From Prorocentrum cordatum (Eukaryota > Sar > Dinophyceae > Prorocentrales > Prorocentraceae), in the NCBI GenBank assembly GCA_963575745.1, contig CAUYUJ010005780.1:567501-631500 (forward strand): DNA of 64,000 nucleotides. Reading direction: 5' to 3'. Both the position numbers and the translations under genes were made by a program. The notes under the pieces were generated by a model, which worked only from the letters and a program-made list of their open reading frames with translations, did no database searches and was not told where the DNA came from. The first letter of the stretch is position 1; every line of letters begins with the position of its first letter. Shown here in pieces: positions 31,801-43,270 of this stretch.

Positions 31801-32960
31801 CACACCCCTCACGCGTTTCGTGGCCCCATAGGGAGCTCCACCGAGGGCCCCAGTGGCTGCGTTCGCATGGCGGCGCCGCACCCAATTTGGCACACCCCTC
31901 ACACGCTTCGTGGCCCCATACGGAGCTCCACCGAAGGCCCCAGCGGCTGCGTTCGCATGGCGGCGCCGCGCCCAATTTCGTACACCCCTCACACGCTTCG
32001 TGGTCCCATAGGAAGCTCCACCGAAGGCCCCAGTGGCTGCGTTCGCATGGCGGCGCCGCACCCAATTTGGCACACCCATCACACGTTCCGTGGCCCCATA
32101 GGGAGCTCCACCGAAGGCCCCAGTGGCTGCGTTCGCATGGCGGCGCCGCACCCAATTTGGCACACCCCTCACACGCTTCGTGGCCCCATAGGGAGCTCCA
32201 CCGGGGGCCCCAGTGGCTGCGTTCGCATGGCGGCGCCGCACCCAATTTGGCACACCCCTCACACGTTTCGTGGCCCCATAGGGAGCTCCACCGAAGGCCC
32301 CAGTGGCTGCGTTCGCATGGCGGCGCCGCACCCAATTTGGCACACCCCTCACACGTTTCGTGGCCCCATAGGGAGCTCCACCGAAGGCTCCCAGTGGCTG
32401 CGTTCGCATGGCGGCGCCGCGCCCAATTGGCACACCCCTCACACGCTTCGTGGCCCCATAGGGAGCTCCACCGAAGGCCCCAGCGGCTGCGTTCGCATGG
32501 CGGCGCCGCACCCAATTTGGCACACCCCATCACACGTTTCGTGGCCCCATGGGGAGCTCCACCGAAGGCCCCAGTGGCTGCGTTCGCATGGCGGCGCCGC
32601 GCCCAATTGGCACACCCCTCACACGCTTCGTGGCCCCATAGGGAGTTCCACCGAAGGCCCCAGTGGCTGCGTTGGCATGACGGCGCCGCACCCAATTTGG
32701 CACACCCCTCACACGTTTCGTGGCCCCATAGGGAGCTCCACCGAAGGGTTCCAGTGGCTGCGTTGGCATGGCGGCGCCTCGCCCATTTCGGCACACCCCT
32801 CACACGTTTCGTGGCCCCATAAGGAGCTCCACCGAAGGCCCCAGTGCTACCGAGCTCATGCGCCCCGTACGCCCAGGACAACGTTTCGTGGCACGCCTTT
32901 CGTGGCCCCATAAGGAGCCCCACCGAAAGCGGCACCCACAAAGCGTTTTTCACAATTGCG
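31800..32960. repeat. 90-bp satellite, about 12 copies
   Basis: Units recur every 90 bp (GTTCGCATGGCGGCGCCGC at 31,861; 31,951; 32,041; 32,131; 32,221; 32,311; and on to 32,761). Single-base slips near 32,390 and 32,425 cancel out. The last copies (32,850-32,950) decay. Because 90 is divisible by three and the unit has no stop in some frames on either strand, long ORFs exist both ways (380 codons plus, 464 codons minus). No evidence favours either as a gene. Confidence 0.95.
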
Positions 32961-32999
32961 TATGGTTGGGTCCTTCGCCAGGATAATGTTTGTTTGGGA

Positions 33000-33335
33000 G
33001 CGGGGCCCGATGTGTCAGAGGGTCCTTGTTCCGCCCCTGGGAGGGACACTTTCGACACCCCTCACGAGGATCGTGGCCCCCATCTTTTGACCGACCGCCT
33101 CCAAGATGCCCTCAGGCGGCCACCCCAGGGCTCCCAAGAGGCCCCCACGAGGGTTCCAAGAGCGCCCCAAGAGGCTCCAATAGGCTTCCAATAGGCAAAA
33201 GAGAGGCACCCAGGAGGCCCCCGAGCGGCCTCAGAGAGCCCAAGATGACCTCCAAGATGGCGCAAGACAGCCCAAGCTGGCTCAAGATGGCCCCCAAGAT
33301 GCTCCAATGAGGCCCCAAGAGGCTCCGAGAGGTTC
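33000..33335 (+). repeat. CCAAGAGG-array family, array of copy 3
   Basis: Starts with CCCCTGGGAGGGACACTTTC and CTCACGAGGATCGTGGCCCC, matching about 1,560-1,609, then CCCAAGAGGCCCC/CCAAGATGGC units to 33,330. The 90-bp satellite therefore appears to sit inside a copy of the longer family unit. Confidence 0.65.
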
Positions 33336-33339
33336 CGTT

Positions 33340-33520
33340 TCGTCCTCCTCCTTCTCCTCCCACGTTCAGTTTTCCTACTCACTCTCTTTGTCCGCGTCCT
33401 CCTCATCCTCGCCCTCCTTCTCCTCGCCTTGCTCCTCTTGCCTCCTCCCTCCCTCCTCCTCCTCCTCCTCCTCCTCCTCCTCCTCCTCCTTCTCCTCTTC
33501 GCGACCCCCCCTCGCGCGGG
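33340..33520. repeat. TCC/CTC-rich tract
   Basis: Low-complexity CTCCTC. From 33,520 to 34,800 the DNA is GC-rich with overlapping ORFs on both strands (the longest is 551 codons, minus). Their composition follows GC content, and I find no domain or codon signal to support a gene. Confidence 0.75.
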
Positions 33521-34803
33521 CCCCGAAGATGGCCCCGACACGCCGTCCAGACTGGCCTCCCTCGCCGTTTGACTATGAGTGTCTCTTCCTCTCCCCCCCG
33601 TCAACTCTTATGGGCATTGCTCTGGATGGGCTGGCTGAGATGCGTTCTCTGTTCGCGAACGCGCAGGAGAAAGCCAGGCACCGTCAAGAAACGCGGCTAA
33701 CGAACAGCGGGCGAAACCCCGCACTAGAGCGCACAGGAGCGAGCTACGCTGCGGCTCAAACGGGGGAACTAGCGAGGTCACTGGTCGACGTGCACCACCA
33801 AAATGGCGAAATTCTTGAAGTCCACGTACACGAGCACGACGAACGGGCGTGCAGGCGCTCAACGGAAGAGTTCCAGATCGCCAAGAGGGAGAGCGTGTCG
33901 GCGGAAGCGCCACCACGGCGGGGGAGCAGGAAGCGACGCCAAGACACCACAATAGCGGCGAAGGCGACGAGACAGCGGACAAGGCCACGTCCAGAAATGG
34001 AAGCGGCGGCGCCAAGCCAGGGGAGCAGGTCGACCCTGGGGAAGCGGCATGGGGGAGGACCCAGATTCCGTCGACCCCGAGCGGGCGGGAGCGGCGACCG
34101 CAGGCGAGTCGCAGGCCCGAGGGCCCAGGGGCACCCCGAATGGAAGGGGCATGCAGACCATCCTCAGGGCGCCCTGAGTGGCCGCGGAGAGGGAAAAAGT
34201 CGCAGACCGGCGTCCAGGGTCGGGAAAGTCCCAGGGACCTCAAGCACGAGGCTGGGGCGGCGGGGGGAACCGTGAGAGACCAACGCAGTGCGAGGGTGCC
34301 TCCTCTGCAGAGCCTATCTACGCAGCGTAGGGACTCTCCGAAGACGTTGGCCATGGCGCGAAGGGCCGAGGGGATACCCTGTGGCCTCGCGCGCCAGAGC
34401 GTTGCCGCCGGCGTCGACTGCGACAATCTTGAGTATCGTCGTCGCTCGGGGGGGAAGCCGGCGGCAACGAAGTGGTGCTGGTAGCTGCGTGGCGTGGTCT
34501 GCGGCGGCTGCGACGAGGAACAGCGGGGCAAGCGGAAGCGGCTCGCGCAGCCCCAGCAACCAAGCCCCAGCCGGCCCGGTGGTCTCGAGCAGGAGACGAC
34601 GGGGGGGGCTGAGGGGTCCCGCGGCGGCGCGGGCGGACGCTGAGAGGGGCGACATGGCGCCGAGGGAGCAACGTCGCGAGAGGCCCGAGTGAGCGAGCAG
34701 GGGCGCCAGGGGAGGGCCGGCACCCCCACAGGGCGTTTGTGGGGCGTTATTAGGCACGAGGCCGGAGCGGCTGTGAGGCATGGCGCGGCATCGGGGGGGA
34801 GAC

Positions 34804-35026
34804 GGCGGCTGACAGCCGCATTGCTGGGTATGGGAGTCAGAGGCAGGCGACTGACAGTCGCGATGGACGTAAGCGGTGAGTGCGGGGGAAGGGGGTTGGT
34901 GGGAAGCGACCGCAGTGCACGAAGGCAGTGAGTGCTGGGGAAGGGAGTCGGTGGGAATCGACTGACAGTCGCAGTGAACATCGGCTGTAAGCGGTGGGCA
35001 GAAAAAAAGGCGGGACTAACAGTCGC
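34804..35026. repeat. Hairpin iterons, GCGACTGACAGTCGC type
   Basis: Four inverted-repeat words GGCTGACAGCC, GCGACTGACAGTCGC, TCGACTGACAGTCGC and GACTAACAGTC start near 34,804, 34,847, 34,958 and 35,014. They are embedded in degenerate 50-60-bp units (GTAAGCGGTGAGTG, GGGGAAGGG.GT.GGTGGGAA). Confidence 0.6.
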
Positions 35027-35029
35027 GAA

Positions 35030-37979
35030 GTGTGCGTGGACAGAGCTGATCCAGACAGGGCGGTCAAGGTGCGTCGCAGCAATAGCGTAACTAGCAGTAC
35101 GGGTCTCTCCGTGGAGGAGGGGGACCTGAGACCACGGGGCAACGCCTAGGGCGGGCCGAGGGGAGCGGCTCTCCGCTGGAGGGCGAGAGGCCGCAAAGGG
35201 GTGCCCAGGAGCAAGGGGCTGGTGGGGATATGCGAAGCGTCGAGACAAACCATCCTCTCCCAAGGAGAGCCGGGCGGCGCTGCGGGTGAGCCTGCGAAGC
35301 CTCGCTGCTGGCGCCGCCAGCCCCGCTGTCCACTGGCGCAGCCACTGCCTCGACTGCGGCTGGCGACGAGGGCGAGACCGATACTGCGGGTTGGCATGTC
35401 GACTACTACTGGACGCGGCGATGCTAACGGTAGTGGACGGTGGAAAAAAACGGAGGATACGATGGACAACGACTTGTATACATATTGCTAACCAAAGCTG
35501 CCACTGTGCGGGATGGTAATTCAGAGAAGCGGCTCTGGATCATATGCAGTCGGTGCAGGCCGCGAGCCTTGCTCGGCAACAAGGACGAGCCGCCCACTCC
35601 CAAAAGACAAAACCCTGAACACCATCGACTCACCATCTCTTGCCTGATGTGTTCCCACATGGCATCGCCCACCCGGCATGCCACGCACAGCACAGCGCAA
35701 CTTTTGACACGGACCGCGCGTCTCGTGTTGCTCTGTTCGCCCTCGACCAGCCTGGTGCTGCTTCCTTGCAGCCACCATCGCGCCAAGCATGCCTCTTATT
35801 AGGCTTGCACCGATGTCTCATCCAACGGCATTGGGTCACTACTAAGTCCCGCGGCGCTGGCAGGCACAACAACTTAAGCGGCAGGCCGTCTTCTGGCGAG
35901 GCCATACCCTTCAGGGCCAGATTTCATGGAGACCGCCTTGGACACCTAAACTTCAACAGTGGCACCCTGCATCACTACATCTGCAAGCTTCGGCGCTACC
36001 CTGGGATAAAGGGCGCGTCGGGCAACCCATCCACTTGAAGGAGGGATTCGCGTGGCTGCATTTGTAAGGCTTAGCAACAACCAACATAAGCACACAGTCA
36101 TTATTCGTTGTGTGCAGCTTGTGACAGGCAGATACTGCGAGTTTGGGCTAAAACTCCAGACGACAGCATCGCAAGGTCGAGTGTTCAGCCGCATCCGTTC
36201 CATGACGACGGCAAGGTGTTGGAAAACTAGCTCAAGACGTCTCAACGACCCCCCCGAGGCTACAAGACGTTCCCAAGAGAGCCCGAGAGATCAGAGAACC
36301 CCCAGATAAGCTGACAAAGAAGCATTCACCAAGGCCCGAGGAAACCAATAGAAGCGAACATCATCAAGAATTTAAATGTGTCCAGCTTTCAGGGCTGTCC
36401 AGCTTGAGATCCCATTGGGAACTGAAAGAATCTTCAACCAAACCTGCACCTTTAAGCTCCCTGCTGCGCTGCTGTACCGGCACGCTGGCAAAGCTTGCGT
36501 ACGCAAGTAGGAAATTTGTTCCACGACACCTGGGGCAACCCACAAGCGCATACATGTGGCTGCCCTTGGACGGCTCCCCCCGGAATCATGACGTCATTTT
36601 GTTATTCCCGAGCGTCCCACCCTCCACGGGGGGAAATAGCTGTCGAGCCCCGTCTAGAGAAAAAAATCCTCGGGAATCAGGGGACCGGCCAATCTCTGCC
36701 GACGGCACCATCTGGCCAAGCAAGCGCCAGAGCACCCCTCGGCACGCACGGGCTCGTAGCACAGCTACGGGAGACAACCAACGTGCGCGAAACCACGACG
36801 ACAAATATGCCGTTGTCGCTGGAACTATGTCTCACACTTGAGCAGCGACGATCAGAAACGGGTCTCACGCGAGATGGCATAGCGACCTTTTGCAGTGGCT
36901 TACGCGGGCCGCCAGCGCGACACGCCACATTCGAAACGAGGGCGAATACGCGCGACCTTACGCGGGACGCTTACACGCAAGTGTCCGCGCAATCAAACCC
37001 TTTTCCTGCGTCGCTCACTTGCCAGAAGGAAGCTGCACTTGGCCCGCCTTGGCTACCGTGGCACCCACCAGCTCGGAAGGCGCTCTCCCATCCGCTCCCG
37101 CCCCCCTCCCTTGGGCCTTGGGTGCGAGCCAGAATGGGATCAGGGACGGAAGTTTCTGTCTCACGCGATTTGGGGAGGAGGGGGAGGAATGCTGAGAACG
37201 ACAGCGCGTTAAAATCCGGCACTGCAGCGACGATGGCAAGATCTGAAAGAACCCGGGACTCGGGCCGAGGGGGAAGAGGAACAGGGAGGGGGCAAAGCGG
37301 CAGGAGGGGCCGAAGCGATACAAACTTGTCCAGAGCTCGCAATCTAGGACTCCCGCCGGTGGGCTCATTCCCTTGCACTGCTGTGGAGCTCCCTGGGAAC
37401 CCTCCGAGGCGCACTCACACTGGGCGCCCAAGCCGCCCCGTCGAAAAGCGACTCGGAAACACTCAGTCTGGTACCGTACCGCTCGGCCGTGCTCCTGCCC
37501 TGATGCCCGCCTCGAGGCCGTCTGCCAGCGCAGAGACGCCGTCTGTGATGCCGATGTCTCCAGACACTGCGCTCGTGATGGCCTCCTCGAAGTCTGACTC
37601 CTGGAAGACTGCTGCTTAGACGCCGTGGGTTTCGGCAAGAGATAGAGCGGGGAGAACAACGGGGGCAAGAATAAACACGCATGGCGCGTCTCATGCAGTG
37701 AGAGCCTCCGCTTGCAAGCCAACCTTCGGGCAGGCGCCATTTTCGCGGCAAGCTTGTAAGACTGAAAACATGCGACACGGTGGTCATATTGGGGCCGATC
37801 CGAACAATCCTGAACACGAAGAAGCAGGGGCCATGTGTTTTTACCGAGTGATAGTGTCCTGCAAATGGCGATTGTTGCGAAAACGAGTCTACACTTGCCA
37901 AACAGCACCCTCGCCGAAACCGACAAGCTTCCAACAATTGAAAATCACTGAAAACTCAAACATCGAACACCTATGAAGG
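35030..37979. other. Unique sequence with no supportable gene
   Basis: Nearly 3 kb with moderate GC and many short overlapping frames on both strands. None has recognisable motifs. Intron-split host exons cannot be excluded. Confidence 0.4.
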
Positions 37980-38131
37980 AATATGCTTCCGATCTGGGCC
38001 ACGTACATATACATGCGTGCGTGGATATGTTACACATACATGTGAACAATTGTATGCATATATAGATATATGTATATATCTAAACATATAGATGCGCCTA
38101 CGCATACACCTATATGTATATCGACACACAT
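37980..38131. repeat. TATA/CATA-rich tract flanking the second TIR element
   Basis: Alternating TA, CA and GTATAT words. Equivalent in position to the (TA)n tract at 28,340. Confidence 0.7.
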
Positions 38132-38909
38132 CTCCGCCACCGTGCCCTGATGCACGAATTGGAATGTCCTCAAACCCTTGGCCCAATCCCGTAAACATCC
38201 GTCCTCGACGCTGAGGTTATTTCCGCTCAATCTCCCGGAGCTTCCCGCGTGCCCTGTGGGGCGCGTCGCGTTTTGTCGCATGATTTGTTCGGGCCCACGA
38301 GGACCCCAAGACGGGTCAAGAGGGCCCTAGGAGGCCGCCCTGACGGTCCAAGGGTGCCCCGATTCGCCACACGATCACTCCGAAACGCCCAAGATGGCCC
38401 CAAGACAGCCCCAAAAAGCCTTCGAGACGCCCTGAGAGAAGCACATGAGCCTTCCCAAGAGGTCCCCAAGAGGACAACATCATGGATTTCCCGTATGTAG
38501 GTTGTTCCATGACTGTGGCGTTCTCGCATTTTCGTCTTTCCGACGCTCCAAGATGGGCCAAGAGGCCTCCAAGATCGCCCCAAGACGGCCCAAGAGGCTC
38601 CCAAAAAGAGGCCACGACGGCACACGAATGTCCAACGACAGCCCCAAGGAGAGCAAGAGGGGACACATGGACAGACAATCCAAGTCTTCCGCCCCATGGA
38701 AGCCATCAGGAGGCCCTGAGAGGCCCACACGAGGCCACCCAAAAGCCCCCCAAAGGCCCCAAAAAGCCCTCAGGAGGCCCCTAAAACAATCAAAAACTGC
38801 CCCCAAGAGGCCTCAACACTGCATCCACGAAGCCCCCGAGAGGCCTTCCGCGACATCACAACGAGCATCCTCGAGGCCTATGACCCACAGCCCAGGCACG
38901 GTGGCGGAA
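38132..38909. mobile_element. 778-bp TIR element carrying a CCAAGAGG array, family B copy 2
   Basis: Termini CTCCGCCACCGTGCC (38,132-38,146) and GGCACGGTGGCGGAA (38,895-38,909) are inverted with one mismatch. Layout and length match the 774-bp element: left unique segment, array, spacer with GACTGTGGCGTTCTCGCATT (about 38,510), array, then AACACTGCATCCACGAAGCC. Both ends of this copy have CCACCGTGCC where both ends of copy 1 have CCACCAT.CC, so the ends agree within each copy. Confidence 0.7.
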
Positions 38910-39084
38910 AGGGCTGCAAGACATTAGATTCGCGGCCCCCTTGTTGATTTATCACAAGGGCGCCTGGCATGCGAAACGTCCGATGGGTGTTCATTCCTTG
39001 TGAAAAATTGTCCATTGCGCGGGCAATCCGGAAGGGGTAGGAAACACCTTCAACGTCCAGAAAAAACAACACCCCAGTACAGCT

Positions 39085-39722
39085 CAAGTCGGCCTCCAAG
39101 AGGGCTAACATGGCCCCAAGATGCTCTAATATTCCTCCAAGACAACCTAGATGGCCCCAAGATAGCCCAACATGACCCTAAAAGATGTACCCAAGACGGC
39201 CCAAGGTGGCCTCAACATGGCCCAAGACGACCCAAAAGGCCCCCAAGAGGTGTCTGTTTAACACGTCCCAAGCCCGAAGATTCCAAATCTTTGATTTCCC
39301 ATCGGTGTGTCAAGGATTGTGGCATCTGCTTCAAACTGGGCATCCGATGGCCCAAGACGGTTCAAGAGGCCCCGAAGGTTGCCCAAAGGTTGCCCAAGAG
39401 GCCTCCAAGATGGCCCCATGACGGCCCAAAAGGGTCCCAAGACGGCTCCCGAAGGGTCCCAAGACGGCCCAAGAGGCCTCCAGGACGCCAAAAATAGGCT
39501 CCAAGACGACTCTGAAGCGCCCCAAGAGGGCCCCAAGCCAGCCCAGAGAGACTCCCAAGACGGCTTCCGACAGCGTCAGAAGGGCCAGGAACGCCGCAAG
39601 ACAGCCAAAGGGGCCCCCAAGAGGCCCACGAAGGCCCCCCAAAGGCCCCAAGAGACCAAAGGGGGCGCCAAGAGGCCTCCAAGAGGCCGCTAGGAAGCTC
39701 CCAGGGGGCCCCAAGAATGACC
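39085..39722 (+). repeat. CCAAGAGG-array family, copy 4
   Basis: Units of the form GGCCCCAAGA and CCCAAGACGGCC, with an AT-richer spacer at 39,285-39,345. No gene is seen from 39,723 to 41,030. Confidence 0.75.
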
Positions 39723-41029
39723 CAAGAAGCTCCGAAGAGTCTCCTCATCCTTCTCCTCACTCCTTTTTCCTCCCTCTCCTCATCCTCCACGTCCTCCCCC
39801 ACGTGTTCCCCGAATGGCTCCCACAACGGCTGGGGGAACGCATGGTTCAATAGCGTGGCGGCACTTTGCCCAAGCGTTGGGACCACATCGGCGTATCCTG
39901 ATCCTAATAGGCAAGGGGCGGCGGTGATTCGCCGTAGGCTTCTGTGATACACATGTATAAACTTCAATATCGTTTCCCAGATCGTGGATTTCCTAGAACG
40001 CCAAGTCCGTCAAACGCGGTCGTGAGACCCACCACGCTCCTTTGCACGTGGAATCCCCAAAGCATTCATGCTTCCAAGACCTCCGGCAACGTGCCCAAAA
40101 GGCACCCTGTCATCGCGTGGACAATGTTGAAATACACATCCGTCGCTCGTGGCCTAACTTCGACAGCGCCTACGAGAATTCCGTCTAGCAACCCGCGCCC
40201 CCCCAGCCCAGGACTGACACTTAACGACGTTGCTCTCAACTGCAATGTGGCGATAAGCTGTCCCGAACACTTGCTGACAAGCCACGCAGAACCTAAAGCA
40301 AGCGGGGGGGTGGGCATGGGGAACTGTACAACCCTGGCATTGTGATCTCGTCCCCTTCGGAGAATGTATGGCGGTTGTCAGAGCGTTCGGAGGACAATGC
40401 GTGCCTCGCCTGGCCATGCTCTGTTCGTTGGGCGCTTTGTTTCTCCCGACACGGTACATCTCTAACGAAGCGGCTGACAATGCCCCCTGCCCGCGGTTCG
40501 ATAGGCAAGGGGGGACAGCTGGACACCCCAACGACCATTCAACCCATAGTAATGGTGTCATGGATCCTCCTGCACTCTCGTGTTCCGCTGGACAACAATT
40601 CTTTCGGCTGCGAACGCCCTCTTGATAGCAGCGCTCGTTCTGGTAGTGTGTCGGAAGACGTGACTCCCTCACTCGCTGAACAAACGCGTCTCCCGCGGTG
40701 GAACACATGTTCGGAAAGGCTGGTTCCAAGCCAGGTGCAATAGGCGGTCTTGACGAACCTCTTCACGACTAGCTCCGACTTCGCTTCCCACGTGCACCTC
40801 GGCGGCAACCTACATTCTTCTACTGCAAACTCATGTCCATGTGTTCTGGGCATAGCACCACAGGTCATGACGTTCGGATCCAGCGAAGACATTATCCGCC
40901 GCCGTGCCGCGAGTCACGAAGAGGAGTGTGCTCAGGTCCCCTCAAACGCCCTAGATTCAAAACTGCACACGCTCCTTGTCATGGTTGCCAACGTGGACCC
41001 CGAACAACACGTGATTAGCACAGTGGGGA

Positions 41030-41290
41030 AGTCGGCTATGTGGTGCAAACTACGTGGTGTAACCTATGTGATGCAACCGATGTGATGCAACCTATGTGGT
41101 GCAAGCTATGGGATGCAAGCTGCCTGATGCCAGCAACGTTGTGTGGGTGTGGGCTGTGCGGTGCAAACCACGGGGTGTAAGCTACGTGGTGTTGGCTTGA
41201 CCGCGCACCAACTGTGTGTGGTGCAATGTATGTGGTGTAACATGTGCGCTTTAATAGAGGAGGTGTACGTCAATATGGTAAATGGTACAA
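41030..41290 (+). repeat. Degenerate GTGGTGCAA repeat
   Basis: Words such as TGTGGTGCAAGC and CTACGTGGTGTAAC recur. Related tracts occur at 41,685-41,830 and 43,015-43,165, each beside a GGGCGGGCACCAGGCG array. Confidence 0.7.
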
Positions 41291-41309
41291 GCTAGGTGGT
41301 GCGAGCTAC

Positions 41310-41670
41310 GCGGCCGCCCAACGCACGGGGCACCAACGAAGCAAGCACTGGCGCCCACGGGCGGGCACAAAGCGAAGCCTCAGCTGATCCGCGCAACGCA
41401 CGAGGCACCCACGAGGCGCCCGCGGGCGGGTACCAGGCGAATCCTCGGCCGACATTCCCAACGCACGAAGCGCCTACCAGGCGCTCACGAGGCGCCCACG
41501 GGCGGGCAACACGCGACAACTCGGCTGACCCACACATCGAACGAGGCGCACATCAAGGCGCCCACGGGCAGGCACCAAGCGACACCTCGGCTGACCACCC
41601 AGCGCACGAGGCATCCTCGAACCATCCCTGGTTCGGGCACCAGGCGAAACCTCGGCTACCCGAGCACGCT
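41310..41670 (+). repeat. About 63-bp tandem repeat, CACGGGCGGGCACCAGGCG type, array 1
   Basis: Around six units with CGCACGAGGC, GCGCCCACGGGCGGGCACC and GCGAAACCTCGGCTGACC. Shorter arrays of the same unit lie at 42,845-43,000 and 43,165-43,270. Confidence 0.8.
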
Positions 41671-41689
41671 CCTTAAGGCACGAAAGTGG

Positions 41690-42840
41690 TATGCGGTGCA
41701 AGCCGCAGGGTGTAACAGCACCAATGATGTGTGATGTATGTGGTCCAAGCTGCGCGGTGTATAATGCAAGGTGTGTGGTGCAAGCTCGATGGTGCAACGT
41801 ATGTGGTGGAACAGATTTCTGTACGCACTGGGTTGTCCACTCCACTGCTCGCGCAATCATCCCACCCACCCACCCGTAACTTGCTTGGCCTGCAAAACCC
41901 ATGCGGCGACGATTGTGATGGCTGCTTGAAGTTGACTGGTGCACATTTGCGGCCGCGCTAGCCCGCGCATGCTGGCGCGCGCAGCGGCCAACTAGTTCGG
42001 CGCGACCGACGCGGCCGCGGCTGCGCTGACCAGTGGGCACGTCCCAGCTGGCATTTCAGTAAGAGTCGGCGACTTGGGCGGGCGCGGTATCATGGCAACG
42101 TCGACAACAATAGACACGACGATGATCGTAGTGATGCTAGCGAAGATGATGACAACGGCGACGGCACGGCCAGTGACGGCGCCGATGCTGATCACGCCGA
42201 CGACGATGACGGCGTCTTCGCGTCGGTGATGCAGGTTTTGGAAAGAGTTCGACATGCGCGCGCGGCCGACGCGCGAATGGTGCGCATTGTATTATTTTAC
42301 ACGGACCGCGCCCCCCCAGCAAGCGTGCAAAGGGGTTCGAATGATTCCGACATGCGGCGCGAGAGGCCCGTCTGGCAGACGTAATGAAACTGTTGGGAAT
42401 GTATGGTTTTCCGAATTCGCAAAGGCGCGAGCGCATTTGTTTGGCAACTGCTGTTGCAAAACCATAAGTTTTATATGCTTCGGGAAACTCAGGTTGACAT
42501 CCTACCGAAACCCAAGGTTTTACAAATATTTCGGCGTGCGCACGCGACGACGCGCGCGCGTGTGCACTTCGTCCCGTTACTTGCAAGGGATGGTTGCGAC
42601 AGCACGCGCGCGTGCACCTCGTTATTTGTTTGCGAAAAGGCTCATGGAAACTGATGATACTTGATGAACGAATGTGCGTGCATGAGGCGGGGCCCCGATA
42701 ACTACTGGCCTGTCTGGGATGGTACGAATTCAGATTTAGGGGCCAGAATCGCATGCACATTGCAATACGAAAAAGGGAGACCGTGAACTCCGGGAAGCGG
42801 TGGGGGGTACATCCACTTCTGCCTCTTAGGAAAGGAAACC
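41690..42840. other. Mostly unique sequence between repeat arrays
   Basis: Contains the second GTGGTGCAA tract and an ACGACGATG-rich stretch (42,100-42,210). Two GCGCGCGTG words with CACYTCGT lie near 42,555 and 42,610. No supportable gene. Confidence 0.4.
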
Positions 42841-42844
42841 TATG

Positions 42845-43270
42845 CGGCCGCCCAGCGTACGAAGTGCCAGCGAGGCAAGCACGGGCACCCATGGGCGGAC
42901 GGACACCAAGCGAAAACTCGGCTGACCAACCCAGCGCACGAGGCATCTTCGAGGTTGACCCAGGCGGGCACCAGGCGAAACCTCGGCTGCCTGAGCAAAC
43001 CCGTTAAGGCAAAAACATGTTGTGCGGTGCAAGCCACGGGGTGTAAGCTATGTTGTGTCAGCTGACCGATCAACATCTACTATGATGTGTCAACTATTCG
43101 GTGATGTAACCTATATGCTATGTGGTGCAAGCTGTATGGTACAAACCAGGTGGTGGAAGCTATGCGGTCGCCCAACGAACGAAGTGCCAGCGAAGCAAGC
43201 ACGGGCGCCCACGGGTGGGCAAAAGGCGAAGCCTTGGCTGACCCACCCAGCACACGATGCGCCGACCGAA
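42845..43270 (+). repeat. CACGGGCGGGCACCAGGCG repeats, arrays 2 and 3
   Basis: Two short arrays (42,845-43,000 and 43,165-43,270) separated by the GTGGTGCAA-type tract. The same two repeat types alternate three times between 41.0 and 43.3 kb. Confidence 0.7.

Noticed and set aside
31664-33058. 464-codon minus-strand repeat protein
   Set aside because: The 90-bp satellite is open on both strands, so openness is not evidence. No start context, homology or domain.
33789-33803. CCAAAATGGCG as another spliced-leader relic
   Set aside because: Only about 10 bases match and the leader end (GGCTCAAG) is missing; expected by chance in 64 kb.
33608-35263. 551-codon minus-strand ORF, Pro/Ser/Leu-rich
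   Set aside because: High GC suppresses stops on both strands here. An overlapping 322-codon plus-strand ORF is equally open, and neither shows a family motif.
37015-37926. 303-codon minus-strand ORF
   Set aside because: Overlaps a 374-codon plus-strand ORF of equal quality; no motif, and composition follows GC content.
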